From Candidatus Lutibacillus vidarii (GTDB lineage Bacteria > Actinomycetota > Actinomycetes > Actinomycetales > Dermatophilaceae), in contig JADKGA010000001.1 of assembly GCA_016717165.1 (NCBI GenBank), positions 248,001-312,000 of the forward strand: 64,000 nt of DNA. Reading direction: 5' to 3'. The notes under the pieces were generated by a model, which was given only the letters and a program-made list of their open reading frames with translations, made no database searches and had not been told where the DNA came from. Positions 53,697-62,623 of the stretch are shown one piece after another (within the stretch, counting starts at the first letter, position 1; each line of letters opens with the position of its first letter). The position numbers and the translations under genes were made by a program.

Positions 53697-55240
53697 GGGG
53701 CCCTCTTCTTGCCGGGGCGACCCGGTACGGGGACGAACCGGCCGTCGACCCTGCGGGGGAGCCGCCAGGGGTTGGCGTCCGCGAGCGCGGGTGGCAGCGC
53801 TGTCGGCGGGGTGTTCTGGAAGGCCACCGGTCGGGTGAAACGAGCCAGCGCGGCGGCGCCCACCGACGTCGCGGCAGGGACGGTCGTCGACGGCCACGGG
53901 CCTCCGTGCTGCTGGGCCCAGGTGGTGGCCACACCGGTCGGCCAGGCGTCGACGGCCACCCGGCCGACGAATCGGGCGAGCGAGGTCACCACGGCGGGAG
54001 CATCGGGGTCGTCCGCCCCAGCCGTCATCACGCAGCCGACGAGGGCGCCCTGGAGGCGATCCAGGATGGCGGTGAGCTCGGCGTCATCGGCATACTCCAC
54101 GACGAGGATGGCCGGGCCGAAGCACTCGGCCAGCAGCGGCGAGCCCGGCACCAGCCGCGCCGCCGGGGCAGTGAGCACGGTGGCGCAGACGCCCCAGCCG
54201 GCACCCGGCTCGGCCACCGCCCCGACGAGAGTGGCCCCGGAGAGCTGCAAGGTGCGGACCCCCTCGGCATACGAGCGGGCCATCCCGGCGGTGAGCAGCG
54301 GCCCGCGCGGGGACGCCGCCTCGAGCTCCGCCGCCACGGCCGGGGCGACCCCGGCACCGGCGGGGACGAGGAGCAGCCCCGGTTTGGTGCAGAACTGCCC
54401 CATGCCGAGGGTGAACGACTGAACGCTTCCCTTGGCCAGGGTGGCCAGGGCGTCCGGCTGCGCGACGGCGGCGGGCGTGACGACGACGGGGTTGACCGTC
54501 CCCATCTCGGCGAAGACCGGGATGACCCGCGGTCGGCTCTGCGCCAGGCTCCACAGGCTCAGCCCTGCGGCTTGGGAACCGGTGAAGGCGACCGCGCTGA
54601 TCGCGTCGTCGAGCACCAGGGCGCGACCGTTGTCCAGACCGGTCACGGCGCCGAAGGTGCCGGCAGGGGCGCCGAGCTCGGCGAGGGTCGACGCCGCCAG
54701 GTCGGCGAGCGCCGCATGGGTGAGCGGGTGCGCCGGGTGGCCCTTGACGATGACCGGGCAGCCGGCCGCCAGCGCTGATCCGGTGTCATTGCCCAAGGTG
54801 CCGAAGCCGAACGGGAAGTTGCTCGCCCCGAAGACAGCCACCGGTCCCAGGGGCACGGCGACCCTGCGCAGGTCGGGCGTGTCCGATGTGGCGTGGTCGA
54901 TCGTGGCGCCGAGCCAGGAGCCCTCGCGGCATACCGCGGCGTAGAAGCGCAGCTGGTTGGCGCACCGGGCCACTTCCGCGGTGAGCCGGGCTGTGCCGAG
55001 CCCGGTCTCCCGGTCGGCGGTCGGGACGAGGGTGTCGACGGCGCCGGCGACGGCGTTGGCGAGACCCTCGAGCCAGCCAGCCCGAGCCGCGGGGCTCACC
55101 GATCCGACGGCTGTTGTCGCCAAGACCGCGGCCGCCACCGTCTCGGCGAGGTGCTGGGGTGTCGACACCGGCATGGCGGCGACGACCTCGCCGGTGCGGG
55201 GGTCCAGAGCCAGATCACTCACCATGGTGATGGCGGTCAT
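53693..55240 (-). CDS. Semialdehyde dehydrogenase, alpha-ketoglutarate-semialdehyde dehydrogenase type
   Basis: 515 residues from ATG 55240 (MTAITMVSDLALDP); the frame is open to 56860 but that part is gabT read out of frame. ALDH motifs: PVAVFGASNFPFGFGTLGND, VIVKGHPAHPLT, catalytic Glu245 (VFAEMGTVNPV) and Cys284 (LGMGQFCTKPG). The GASNFPF and FAEMGTVNP motifs are those of NADP-dependent 2,5-dioxovalerate/fatty-aldehyde dehydrogenases rather than GabD. In this operon it would oxidise the omega-semialdehyde from the aminotransferase. Overlaps of 4 nt on both sides. Confidence 0.92.
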   Translation of the reverse strand: MTAITMVSDLALDPRTGEVVAAMPVSTPQHLAETVAAAVLATTAVGSVSPAARAGWLEGLANAVAGAVDTLVPTADRETGLGTARLTAEVARCANQLRFYAAVCREGSWLGATIDHATSDTPDLRRVAVPLGPVAVFGASNFPFGFGTLGNDTGSALAAGCPVIVKGHPAHPLTHAALADLAASTLAELGAPAGTFGAVTGLDNGRALVLDDAISAVAFTGSQAAGLSLWSLAQSRPRVIPVFAEMGTVNPVVVTPAAVAQPDALATLAKGSVQSFTLGMGQFCTKPGLLLVPAGAGVAPAVAAELEAASPRGPLLTAGMARSYAEGVRTLQLSGATLVGAVAEPGAGWGVCATVLTAPAARLVPGSPLLAECFGPAILVVEYADDAELTAILDRLQGALVGCVMTAGADDPDAPAVVTSLARFVGRVAVDAWPTGVATTWAQQHGGPWPSTTVPAATSVGAAALARFTRPVAFQNTPPTALPPALADANPWRLPRRVDGRFVPVPGRPGKKRAP

Positions 55241-56619
55241 CCCAAGGCCTCCACCAGCACACCGAGGGCTTCGGTGAGCAGCTCGTCGCTCATCACCAGA
55301 GGGGGCAGCAGCCGCAGGACGTTGCCATATGTGCCCGCCTGCAGGACCAGGACGCCGGCCCGGTGGCAGTATGCCGCGACCGCCGTAGCGAGGTCCGGCG
55401 CCGGGGTCTTCGTCCCCGGCACTACCAGCTCCAGCGCGACCATGGCCCCGCGGCCGCGGACCTCTCCGATGATGGGGTTGACCGCGGCGACCGGGTCGAG
55501 GGCCGCGCGGATGATGGCCTCGATGTGGCGCGCCCGGGCGACCAGCCCCTCGCTCTCGATCGTCTCGAAGACACCGAGAGCAGCGGCGCAGGCCACCGGG
55601 TTGCCGGCGAAGGTGCCGCCGAGCCCGCCCGGCGAGACCGCGTCCATGAGGTCCGCGCGACCGGTGACGGCGCCAAGCGGCAGCCCGCCGGCCAGGCCCT
55701 TGGCCGTCGTCATGAGGTCCGGGACCAGGCCCTCGAGCTCGGAGGCGAAGATCGCTCCAGTCCGGGCGATCCCGGTCTGTACCTCGTCGGCGATGAGGAC
55801 GATCTCGTGCGCCCGGGCCAGCTCGGCCACGCCCTGCAGGTACCCCGGTGGGGGGACGATCACGCCGCCTTCGCCCTGGATCGGCTCGATGACGATGGCG
55901 GCGCAGTGCCGGGCACCGATCTGCTTGACGACGAGGTCCTCCAGCGCCGCCAGGGCCTCGGCCGCGCAGCGCTCGGGGCCGCTGTCCCAGCGGTAGGGAT
56001 AGGCCAACGGGGCGCGGTAGACCTCGGGGGCGAACGGGCCGAAGCCGTCCTTGTAGGGGGCGTTCTTGGCCGTCATCGTCATGGTCAGAAGGGTGCGTCC
56101 GTGATAGGCGTGGCCGAAGGTGACCACCGCTGGGCGACCGGTGGCGGCCCGGGCGATCTTCACCGCGTTCTCGACGGCCTCCGAACCGGTGGAGAACAGG
56201 GCCGACTTCTTCGGCTGGTCTCCGGGGGCGAGCCGGTTGAGGGTGTCGCAGACCTCGACATAGCCGTCGTACTCGGTGACGAGGAAGCAGGTGTGCGTCA
56301 GCTTGGCGACCTGCTCCTGGACGCGGTGAACGACCGCGGGTGCGCTGGCCCCGACCGTCGTCACGGCGATCCCCGAAGCGAGGTCGATGAGGTGGTTCCC
56401 GTCGACGTCCACGAGGATCCCGCCGCCGCCGCGCTCGATGAAGACCGGCAGCACCGTGCCCAGGCCGGCCGAGAGGACGGACGTCCGATGCGCGTGCCGG
56501 GCCTGCGAGGCCGGGCCGGGAATGGCGGTGACGAGCTTGCGAACCTGCTCGACAGGAGCCAGGGTCATCGGGGCGGCGCTGGGCGCGGGCGGGGCGGTGA
56601 TATCGACGTGGAGTGACAT
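55237..56619 (-). CDS. gabT: Omega-aminotransferase, 4-aminobutyrate aminotransferase family
   Basis: 460 residues from ATG 56619 with GGGGAGAA upstream. Fold-type I PLP enzyme: FSTGSEAVENAVKIARAATG, GHAYHGRTLLTMTMTAK, Asp279 (IADEVQTGIARTG) and the PLP lysine 307 (MTTAKGLAGGLPLGAV). FVTEYDGYVEVCDTLNRL-like sequence (CFLVTEYDGY) is typical of GabT. It moves the omega-amino group of GABA, or a longer analogue such as 5-aminovalerate, to 2-oxoglutarate. It is the first gene of the operon and divergent from pucR1, which probably controls it. Confidence 0.93.
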   Translation of the reverse strand: MSLHVDITAPPAPSAAPMTLAPVEQVRKLVTAIPGPASQARHAHRTSVLSAGLGTVLPVFIERGGGGILVDVDGNHLIDLASGIAVTTVGASAPAVVHRVQEQVAKLTHTCFLVTEYDGYVEVCDTLNRLAPGDQPKKSALFSTGSEAVENAVKIARAATGRPAVVTFGHAYHGRTLLTMTMTAKNAPYKDGFGPFAPEVYRAPLAYPYRWDSGPERCAAEALAALEDLVVKQIGARHCAAIVIEPIQGEGGVIVPPPGYLQGVAELARAHEIVLIADEVQTGIARTGAIFASELEGLVPDLMTTAKGLAGGLPLGAVTGRADLMDAVSPGGLGGTFAGNPVACAAALGVFETIESEGLVARARHIEAIIRAALDPVAAVNPIIGEVRGRGAMVALELVVPGTKTPAPDLATAVAAYCHRAGVLVLQAGTYGNVLRLLPPLVMSDELLTEALGVLVEALG

Positions 56620-56662
56620 GTGGTTCTCCCCTGCAGCTCAGGTGATGGGTCGGGACCGACAT

Positions 56663-56690
56663 GGTCTCGGTGGCCAACAGACCGAGGACC
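56663..56690. promoter_or_regulatory. Candidate PucR operator in the gabT-pucR1 gap
   Basis: Inverted repeat GGTCTCGGT / ACCGAGGACC separated by 9 nt, in the 147-bp divergent gap. Location and symmetry fit a regulator site; untested. Confidence 0.45.
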
Positions 56691-56766
56691 GATGTCGCAA
56701 CGGTAGGTGAGCCGACTCTGCAGCACCTTGGATGTTCTATCCAGAGATGGGACACTCTGAGATGAA

Positions 56767-58148
56767 ATGACCAGGACCGGTTCGGAGTCGACGCCCACCC
56801 TGCGCCATCTGTGCGCCCGGGTTCCCGACGCCTTGGTCCCGCTCGTCCCCCGACCTGCACCGGACCTTCCGCTCACCGCAGTCCACATCAGCGAGCTCAC
56901 CGACCCGACGCCCTATCTCGACGGTGGCGAGCTCTTGCTCACCACCGGCCTCACCCTGCCGCGCCGCGACGACGGATGTCGCCGGTATGTCGACCGCCTC
57001 GTCGACGCGGGTCTGGCCGGCATCGCCTTGGGCCTGGGTCCGGTCCACCACCGCGCGCCGGCGGCACTGGAACGCGCCTGCCGTTCGGCGGGCCTGCCGC
57101 TACTCGTCGTCCCGGACGAGGTCCCCTTCCTCGCCGTCACCCGCGGCTTCTGGGAGGCGGTGGGGGAGGAGCACAAACGGCTGCTGTATGCCGCCCTCGA
57201 CGCCGACCGCCGGATCGTCGCCGCCGCCACGTCGACCGATCCGGTGCCGGCGGTCGTCCGCGCGCTGGCCGAGGCGGTGCACGGGTGGGCCGTCCTCGTG
57301 GACGTGCACGGCGCCGCCCTTCAGTCGTGGCCGCCCGAGCGCGCCGCCCCCCACGACGCCCGACCGCACGGCGTGCCGTGCTCGTCGCGCTCGCTCTGCT
57401 GGGTTCCGAAGCGGTGCGCCGCCGGCAGGCCCAGTCGGTCGACGCGGTGCGCCGGGCCGCCGTCGCCCATCTCGTCGACGCCAGGCAGCTGCGGGCCGGA
57501 CGCCTGCTCGCCGGCGCGCTCGGCGTCGAGTTCCCCCCGACGAAGGTCCGGGTGGTCGTCGCCCTCGGCGCGGACGGCCGGGGGGGACCCGAGGTCCTCG
57601 CCGCCCTCGTCGACGCGCTGGCGCGGCAGCGGCCAGAGCACGCCAACCGCTGGGTCGGGGACACCGAGCCGGAGGCCGCGTGGATCGTCGTCCCGGGTGC
57701 CCTGCCGCCACCGGACGGCCCCTCGCTCGCGGCGGACATGGTCGGTTTGGGGGCCGAGTCCAGCCGGCGGTCCCGGGTGCTCGTCGGTCCGGTGGGCGAT
57801 ATCGCCGACGTGCCCACGGTCCGGGCACACCTGGCCGCTCGACTGGCCGACGCGTCGAGCCCGAGCACACCGGGCTGGCTCCCGGCTGCAGCGGTCGACC
57901 CCCCAGGTTGGGCTCGTGCGCTCCTCGAACCGCTGTCGCGCCACCACCGCGCTGACCTCGTCGGGGCGGTTGCGGCATACCTGCGTCACCGGGGGCACTG
58001 GGAGGCGGCCTCACGCGAGCTCGACGTGCACCGCAACACCCTCCGAGCCCGGATCGCGCGGGCCGAGGCGCTGTTGGGCGCCTCCCTGGAAGACCCCGAT
58101 CTCGCATCACGGGTCTGGCTGGCGCTGCGCTCCAGCGGCTTGGCGTGA
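56767..58148 (+). CDS. PucR-family transcriptional regulator 1, probable artefactual frameshift
   Basis: About 460 residues from ATG 56767. The N-terminal PucR domain (LRHLCARVPDALVPLV, VHISELTDPTPYLDGGELLLTTGL) leads into a mid region, and the C-terminal helix-turn-helix of the PucR/CdaR type reads YLRHRGHWEAASRELDVHRNTLRARIARAEALLG. The frame changes at the six-C run 57347-57352; one added base joins the halves. PucR-type proteins often activate amino-acid, purine or GABA catabolism. Divergent from gabT and followed by a paralogue 81 nt downstream. Confidence 0.88.
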
Positions 58149-58229
58149 TTCCATGGGCCGAGGCCGGGGCGCACCGACTCGGCCCGACAGTTCGAGCAGA
58201 GGCGACGAGCGAGAACGACGGGAGGCCCC

Positions 58230-59879
58230 GTGTCGATCACCGTGTCCCGACTGTGCGCCGACCCGACCCTCGGTCTGACCGTCGTCGCGGGGGCGGCGGG
58301 AGCTCACCGCGTGATCAGCTGGGCGCACACCAGCGAGCTTGCCGACCCCACCCCCTGGTTGGAGGGTGGCGAGCTGCTCATGACCCTGGCGCTCAACCTC
58401 GACCTCACTGCGGCGTCGCAGTACGCCTACGTCGAACGCCTCGCGGGGGCAGGAGTCGCAGCGTTGGCGGTCGACACCGGGATGATCCATCCCGTCGTCC
58501 CCGCAGGTCTGCTCAGTGCCGGTGACACCTTCGGCCTCCCGGTGCTCGCCGTCCCGGCCGCCACACCCTTCCTGGCCATCTCGCGTGCCGTGATCTCTGC
58601 GGTCACGGCGGCCCAGATTCGCGCGTTCCAGCAGACCTCCAAGGACCAGGAACGGCTGGCCAGCGCGGCCTTGCTCACCGGCAAGTCCGGTGTCGTCGAG
58701 ACCCTCGCGAAGGTCCTCGGCGGCAGCGTCCTGCTCCTCGATGCCAAGGGGCGGACACTGGTGTCGGCCGGCCCGGACCGGGTGCAGCTCGCGACCCGGG
58801 TCACCAACCGGCTCCAGGCGTATGCCGCCCGCCAGGCCGGCAGCGCGCGCCAGGCCGGTTTCACCCATGTCGACGACGATGGCCACCTCGTCGTCCATGC
58901 CCTCGACGCGCCGGCCACCTCCCGGGGCTACCTCGCCCTGGGAACGGCCGACGCGCTGACCAGCAGCGAACGGCTGCTCATCAGCCACGCGATCACCTTG
59001 TTGTCGATCGTCCTGGACCGGCCGACCCAGCTGCGCCGGACCGAGACGCGGCTGCGTCGGGCCGTCTTCCGGTCGCTGCTGCGGCAGGGCGCGGACACCG
59101 ATCTCGCTCTGGTGAAGTTCTTCGGCTTCACCCGGACCGCGCCGGTCGCCGTGAGCGTCATCGTCGAGACCGGCTCCCCGCGGTTCAGCGAGACGCTCGT
59201 CGTCGACGGCCTCGACGAGCACCAGCTGCCCTTCCTCACCAGCGCGCTCGCCGACGGCATCGCCATCCTGCTCCCGGCGGACGTCATCGACGAGCGGACC
59301 GCGGAGCTGCAGGAGCTCTTCTACCGGGCCCTGGGCCGCCGGGTCAGCGCCGGGGTGGGCAAACCGGTCGACCTGACCCGCGCGGTCGAGAGCCTGCGCC
59401 AGGCTCGGGCCGCCGCCCGGGTGGGCATGACCGAGCCGGGCCGCAAGGTGGGATTCGCCGAGCTCGACGTCTTCGAGCTGCTGCTGGGGACCCAGCCGCG
59501 GGACACCCTCGAGGCGATTGCCTCGGCGGTCCTGCATCCCCTGGAGACCCTCGGCGGCGCCGAGCTGCTCCGCACGACGGCGGAGTTCCTCCTGCGCAAC
59601 GGCCACTGGGAGAGCACTGCGGCCGCCCTCGGGGTCCACCGGCATACCCTGCGCAACCGGATCGACCGGATCTCCACTCTGTTAGGACGGGACCTCAGCT
59701 CCGCCCCAGCCCGGGCCGAGGTGTGGATGGCCCTCAAGGCGCGCGAGCTGCTCTCGATGAGCGGCCAGGACTCCTCCCAGTGGTTCGGCCTGGACGAGGG
59801 CGATCTCAGCGAGACGGGCGAGGTGGACCAGCTCGGCCCCGAGACGGGCACCAGCGGCTGGAGCGGTTGGGCCGGCTGA
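58230..59879 (+). CDS. PucR-family transcriptional regulator 2
   Basis: 549 residues from GTG 58230, preceded by GGGAGGCC. N-terminal PucR domain (VSRLCADPTLGLTVVAG, HTSELADPTPWLEGGELLMTLAL), a central region that may sense a ligand, and C-terminal HTH (FLLRNGHWESTAAALGVHRHTLRNRIDRIS). Paralogue of the preceding gene with the same architecture, so they may act as a pair or divide the two flanking operons. It converges on the ATP-grasp gene with 36 nt between stops. Confidence 0.92.
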   Translation: MSITVSRLCADPTLGLTVVAGAAGAHRVISWAHTSELADPTPWLEGGELLMTLALNLDLTAASQYAYVERLAGAGVAALAVDTGMIHPVVPAGLLSAGDTFGLPVLAVPAATPFLAISRAVISAVTAAQIRAFQQTSKDQERLASAALLTGKSGVVETLAKVLGGSVLLLDAKGRTLVSAGPDRVQLATRVTNRLQAYAARQAGSARQAGFTHVDDDGHLVVHALDAPATSRGYLALGTADALTSSERLLISHAITLLSIVLDRPTQLRRTETRLRRAVFRSLLRQGADTDLALVKFFGFTRTAPVAVSVIVETGSPRFSETLVVDGLDEHQLPFLTSALADGIAILLPADVIDERTAELQELFYRALGRRVSAGVGKPVDLTRAVESLRQARAAARVGMTEPGRKVGFAELDVFELLLGTQPRDTLEAIASAVLHPLETLGGAELLRTTAEFLLRNGHWESTAAALGVHRHTLRNRIDRISTLLGRDLSSAPARAEVWMALKARELLSMSGQDSSQWFGLDEGDLSETGEVDQLGPETGTSGWSGWAG

Positions 59880-59915
59880 AGGCTCCGACCGGCCGATCCG
59901 CTCCAGTCTGGCAGG

Positions 59916-61376
59916 TCAGAGCGCTGAGGCTCCGAGGATCGTCGGAGGAACCGGAGGGGCCACCCCGACCGACGACGTGACGTACTGCGAGCGCAGGCCC
60001 GCGATGATGCTCCGGCACCGGTCGGTGAGGGCCTTAGGGTCGTCGGTCTGCATCCGCGCCTTGGTCACGACGATGCCCAGGTCAGCCCCCTTGAAGAGGT
60101 AGTCACCGGCGCCGTAGACCCGCATGAAGAAGAGCTCGTTCTCGTCCTGGAGGCCGTGCCAGTCCGAGGACAGCCGACGGTACTCGAGCCGACCGCCGGG
60201 CAGCACGCCCCACGTCCCGGTCCGCGGGGCAGCGGCGATGAGCCCGACCTGGTCCTCGGGCTGCTTCATGATGAGCTGGCTCCAGATGTCGATCGCCGCC
60301 AGCTCGCTCCAGCGCTCGTTGATCTCGTCGACGTCCAGCTCATAGTCGACGTCCATGTACTCGAGCAGATGGAAGAGGAAGAGCGGCAGGTCGGCGTACG
60401 CGCCGGCGGTGACATTGGTGATCGGGGAGGCACCGGAGATCCGGGGGTTGAGCTCACCAAGGTAGACCTCGTCGGTGTCGAGGTCGATGAGGACGTCGAC
60501 CTCGAAGAAGCCCTGGTAGCCCTCCTGGGCCAACCGGTCCCCAAGACGGCGGACCAGGGTCGTCGCGGCCGCCCGCTGCTTGGTCGTCATGGCGTCGGGG
60601 AACATGTCGTTGCCGCACCAGCCGCCCTTGTATGGCGTCAGCTCGGTGTAGCCGGTGAGGTCGACCATGAAGGGGCCCACGATGGTCCCGTGTCGGGTGA
60701 TGACCGCCTCGACCGCGAGGGCGGTGTTGCGGATCCGTTTCATGATCTTGCTCTCGCGGTTGGCGAGGTTGATCGCGTGCTTGGTCCAGTCCGACTCGTC
60801 GGCCACGAAGAAGGTCGTCTTGCCCGAGTCGCCATAGGGCAGCTGGATGACCAGGTCGGTGCCGAGCCCGGCCGCTTCGGACATCGAGACCAGCGTGGCG
60901 TAGTCGGTCGGCGTGCCGAGGATGTTCGGGACGCTGGGTGCCCCGGCCTCGTTGCCCAGGCGCGTGGTCTCCAGCTTGGAGTCCAGCCGGGAGCGCAGCG
61001 CGTATGGCGGCAGGGTCAGCCGGTAGCCCAGGTCACGACAGATGGCCTCGGTCTCTTCGTCGAAGAAGACCGCCATGACGCGAGGAGTGCCTGGGCGTGC
61101 GGCGATCCGGGCCCTGATCTCGTCATTGCGCAGGAGCCAGTTGGTCACCTCCTCCGCGCTGGTGAAGGTCTCGGTGCCCTTCCGGACGGGGGACATCACC
61201 CGCGGGTGCATCCCGTCCCACGGGTCGTAGTAGGACACATAGGTGAAGCTGCGAACCCACCGGTCCAGCCCGAGCAGGTTGAAGGCGGTCGGACCGAAGA
61301 AGTAGATCGGGTCCTCATTCGTCCGGAAGAAGGTCCGGATCTCGGAGATATTGCGCAGTCCGTGGGTAGGCTTCAC
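59916..61376 (-). CDS. ATP-grasp enzyme of unknown substrate
   Basis: 486 residues from GTG 61376, with CAGGAGCTCC upstream; the longer open frame is NylB-like sequence out of frame. ATP-grasp signatures: a nucleotide-binding loop (VIQLPYGDSGKTTFFV), a metal-binding strand (GFFEVDVLIDLDTDEVYLGELNPRIS, where ELNPR is the usual Glu/Asn pair) and SPITN. The N-terminal preATP-grasp domain begins SEIRTFFRTNEDPIYFFG. Such enzymes form acyl-phosphates and usually ligate an amine or thiol. Its start overlaps the hydrolase stop (GTGA), so it works with that enzyme and the permease. Database names such as biotin carboxylase would mislead: no biotin domain or partner is present. Confidence 0.85.
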   Translation of the reverse strand: MKPTHGLRNISEIRTFFRTNEDPIYFFGPTAFNLLGLDRWVRSFTYVSYYDPWDGMHPRVMSPVRKGTETFTSAEEVTNWLLRNDEIRARIAARPGTPRVMAVFFDEETEAICRDLGYRLTLPPYALRSRLDSKLETTRLGNEAGAPSVPNILGTPTDYATLVSMSEAAGLGTDLVIQLPYGDSGKTTFFVADESDWTKHAINLANRESKIMKRIRNTALAVEAVITRHGTIVGPFMVDLTGYTELTPYKGGWCGNDMFPDAMTTKQRAAATTLVRRLGDRLAQEGYQGFFEVDVLIDLDTDEVYLGELNPRISGASPITNVTAGAYADLPLFLFHLLEYMDVDYELDVDEINERWSELAAIDIWSQLIMKQPEDQVGLIAAAPRTGTWGVLPGGRLEYRRLSSDWHGLQDENELFFMRVYGAGDYLFKGADLGIVVTKARMQTDDPKALTDRCRSIIAGLRSQYVTSSVGVAPPVPPTILGASAL

Positions 61377-62620
61377 CGGAGCTCCTGGTGGTGGGTGACG
61401 GGGTGCTGGTGGGTGTAGCGGTCCAGGGCGGCTGAGATCGACTCGAAGGCCCCGAGGGTGTCGTAGAACAAGGCGCCGTTCTGCGCCGTCGGCCAGGTCG
61501 AGAGCTTGACGCCGACGACCCCCGACTGCTGGTTGACGTAGACCATCTGGCCGTGGATGCCCAGGGCGAGGAAGACGCTCCGGTCGGGGAAGGGCACCCA
61601 GACCTGGTTGCGGTAGTGGCCACCCGGCATACCGGTCGGGCTGTTGGTGGCCGCGAAGGCGTCCCGTGAGTCCTCGGCCGCCACCAGCGTGTCGACGACG
61701 AACCACGGCGGGGCGACCTGCGCGCCCGAGCGGGCGATCCCGTTGCGCGCGAGCATGTCGGCCAACCGGCCCACGTCCCTTAGGGTCGCGCTCAGCCCAC
61801 CGTCGCCGACGGCGACGCCGGTCGGGTCGACGGTGATGTGAGCCGGGAACTCGGCCCCGATCTGCGCCCAGACCCACTCGTGGATGAGGGTGGCTAGGTC
61901 CTGGCCCGAGGCCACCTCGCAGATCCACGAGAGGACGTTGGTCTCGCTCGATCGGTACCGGAACCGGCCGCCGTGCTCCTCGTCGCGGGGCAGCTGGGCG
62001 AGGAACTCCCGCAGCGACCCAGGGACGTCCTCTCGCGGGGACCGCCAGCCACAGGCGTGCTCCATGAGATAGACGTCCGCGTCTGGGTCGTGGTACGTCT
62101 CGTTGAAGCGGACGCCGGTGCGCATGTCGAGGACGTCGCGCACCGTCGCTCCCGCGAAGCCCGACCCGGCGAGGGCCGGGATGATCGCCTCGACGCGGTC
62201 GTCCAGGGCCAGGACGCCGTCCTCGACCAGGGCGCACGCGATGACCCCCACGACGGTCTTGGTCACCGACATGAGCAGGTGCCTGGTCGAGGGCGCCATC
62301 GACGGGGCGTACCACTCGGCGGCGATGCGCCCGTGGTGCATGACCAGGAAGCCGTCGGTGTGGCTCTCGGCGAGGAGCTGCTCGACGCTGGTGTGATCGA
62401 CGATGCGGGCCGTGACGTCATAGCGCGGCGTGATGACGTCGAGGACCGGGATCGGAGCCACCTCCAGGGTGACCGGTGCCGCGGACGCGGCGATCGGCGC
62501 CGTCGCCAGCACCTCATCGAGGTGCAGGAAGCTCCAGCGCAGCCCGGGGGGCTCGGCCCAGTTGTCTCGGGTGACGGACCAGGGCGCCGACTGGTCCGTC
62601 CCCGCGTCGAGCACGTTCAT
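61373..62620 (-). CDS. Beta-lactamase-fold serine hydrolase, NylB-like (6-aminohexanoate-dimer hydrolase family)
   Basis: 415 residues from ATG 62620. The catalytic Ser118-x-x-Lys121 (RHLLMSVTKTVVG) and Tyr222 (FRYRSSETNVLSWI) are present, as are NETYHDPDADV, HITVDPTGVAVGDGG and GIHGQMVYVNQQSG...VKLSTWP. The overall pattern, starting with NWAEPPGLRWSFLHLDEV, follows NylB, which cleaves linear 6-aminohexanoate dimers, and related esterases. There is no signal peptide, so it is cytoplasmic. Operon position after an amino-acid permease and before an ATP-grasp enzyme suggests it hydrolyses an imported or internally made omega-amino-acid amide. The substrate is inference. Confidence 0.85.
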   Translation of the reverse strand: MNVLDAGTDQSAPWSVTRDNWAEPPGLRWSFLHLDEVLATAPIAASAAPVTLEVAPIPVLDVITPRYDVTARIVDHTSVEQLLAESHTDGFLVMHHGRIAAEWYAPSMAPSTRHLLMSVTKTVVGVIACALVEDGVLALDDRVEAIIPALAGSGFAGATVRDVLDMRTGVRFNETYHDPDADVYLMEHACGWRSPREDVPGSLREFLAQLPRDEEHGGRFRYRSSETNVLSWICEVASGQDLATLIHEWVWAQIGAEFPAHITVDPTGVAVGDGGLSATLRDVGRLADMLARNGIARSGAQVAPPWFVVDTLVAAEDSRDAFAATNSPTGMPGGHYRNQVWVPFPDRSVFLALGIHGQMVYVNQQSGVVGVKLSTWPTAQNGALFYDTLGAFESISAALDRYTHQHPVTHHQELR

Positions 62621-62623
62621 AGA

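Noticed and set aside
55241..56860. N-terminal 530 residues of a 1055-codon frame fused to the aldehyde dehydrogenase
   Set aside because: This part is gabT read out of frame; it is Arg/Pro/Gly-rich and has no domain. The dehydrogenase starts at 55240.
61377..62315. Upstream extension of the ATP-grasp frame
   Set aside because: Out-of-frame NylB-like coding sequence; GTG 61376 with a ribosome-binding site is the start.
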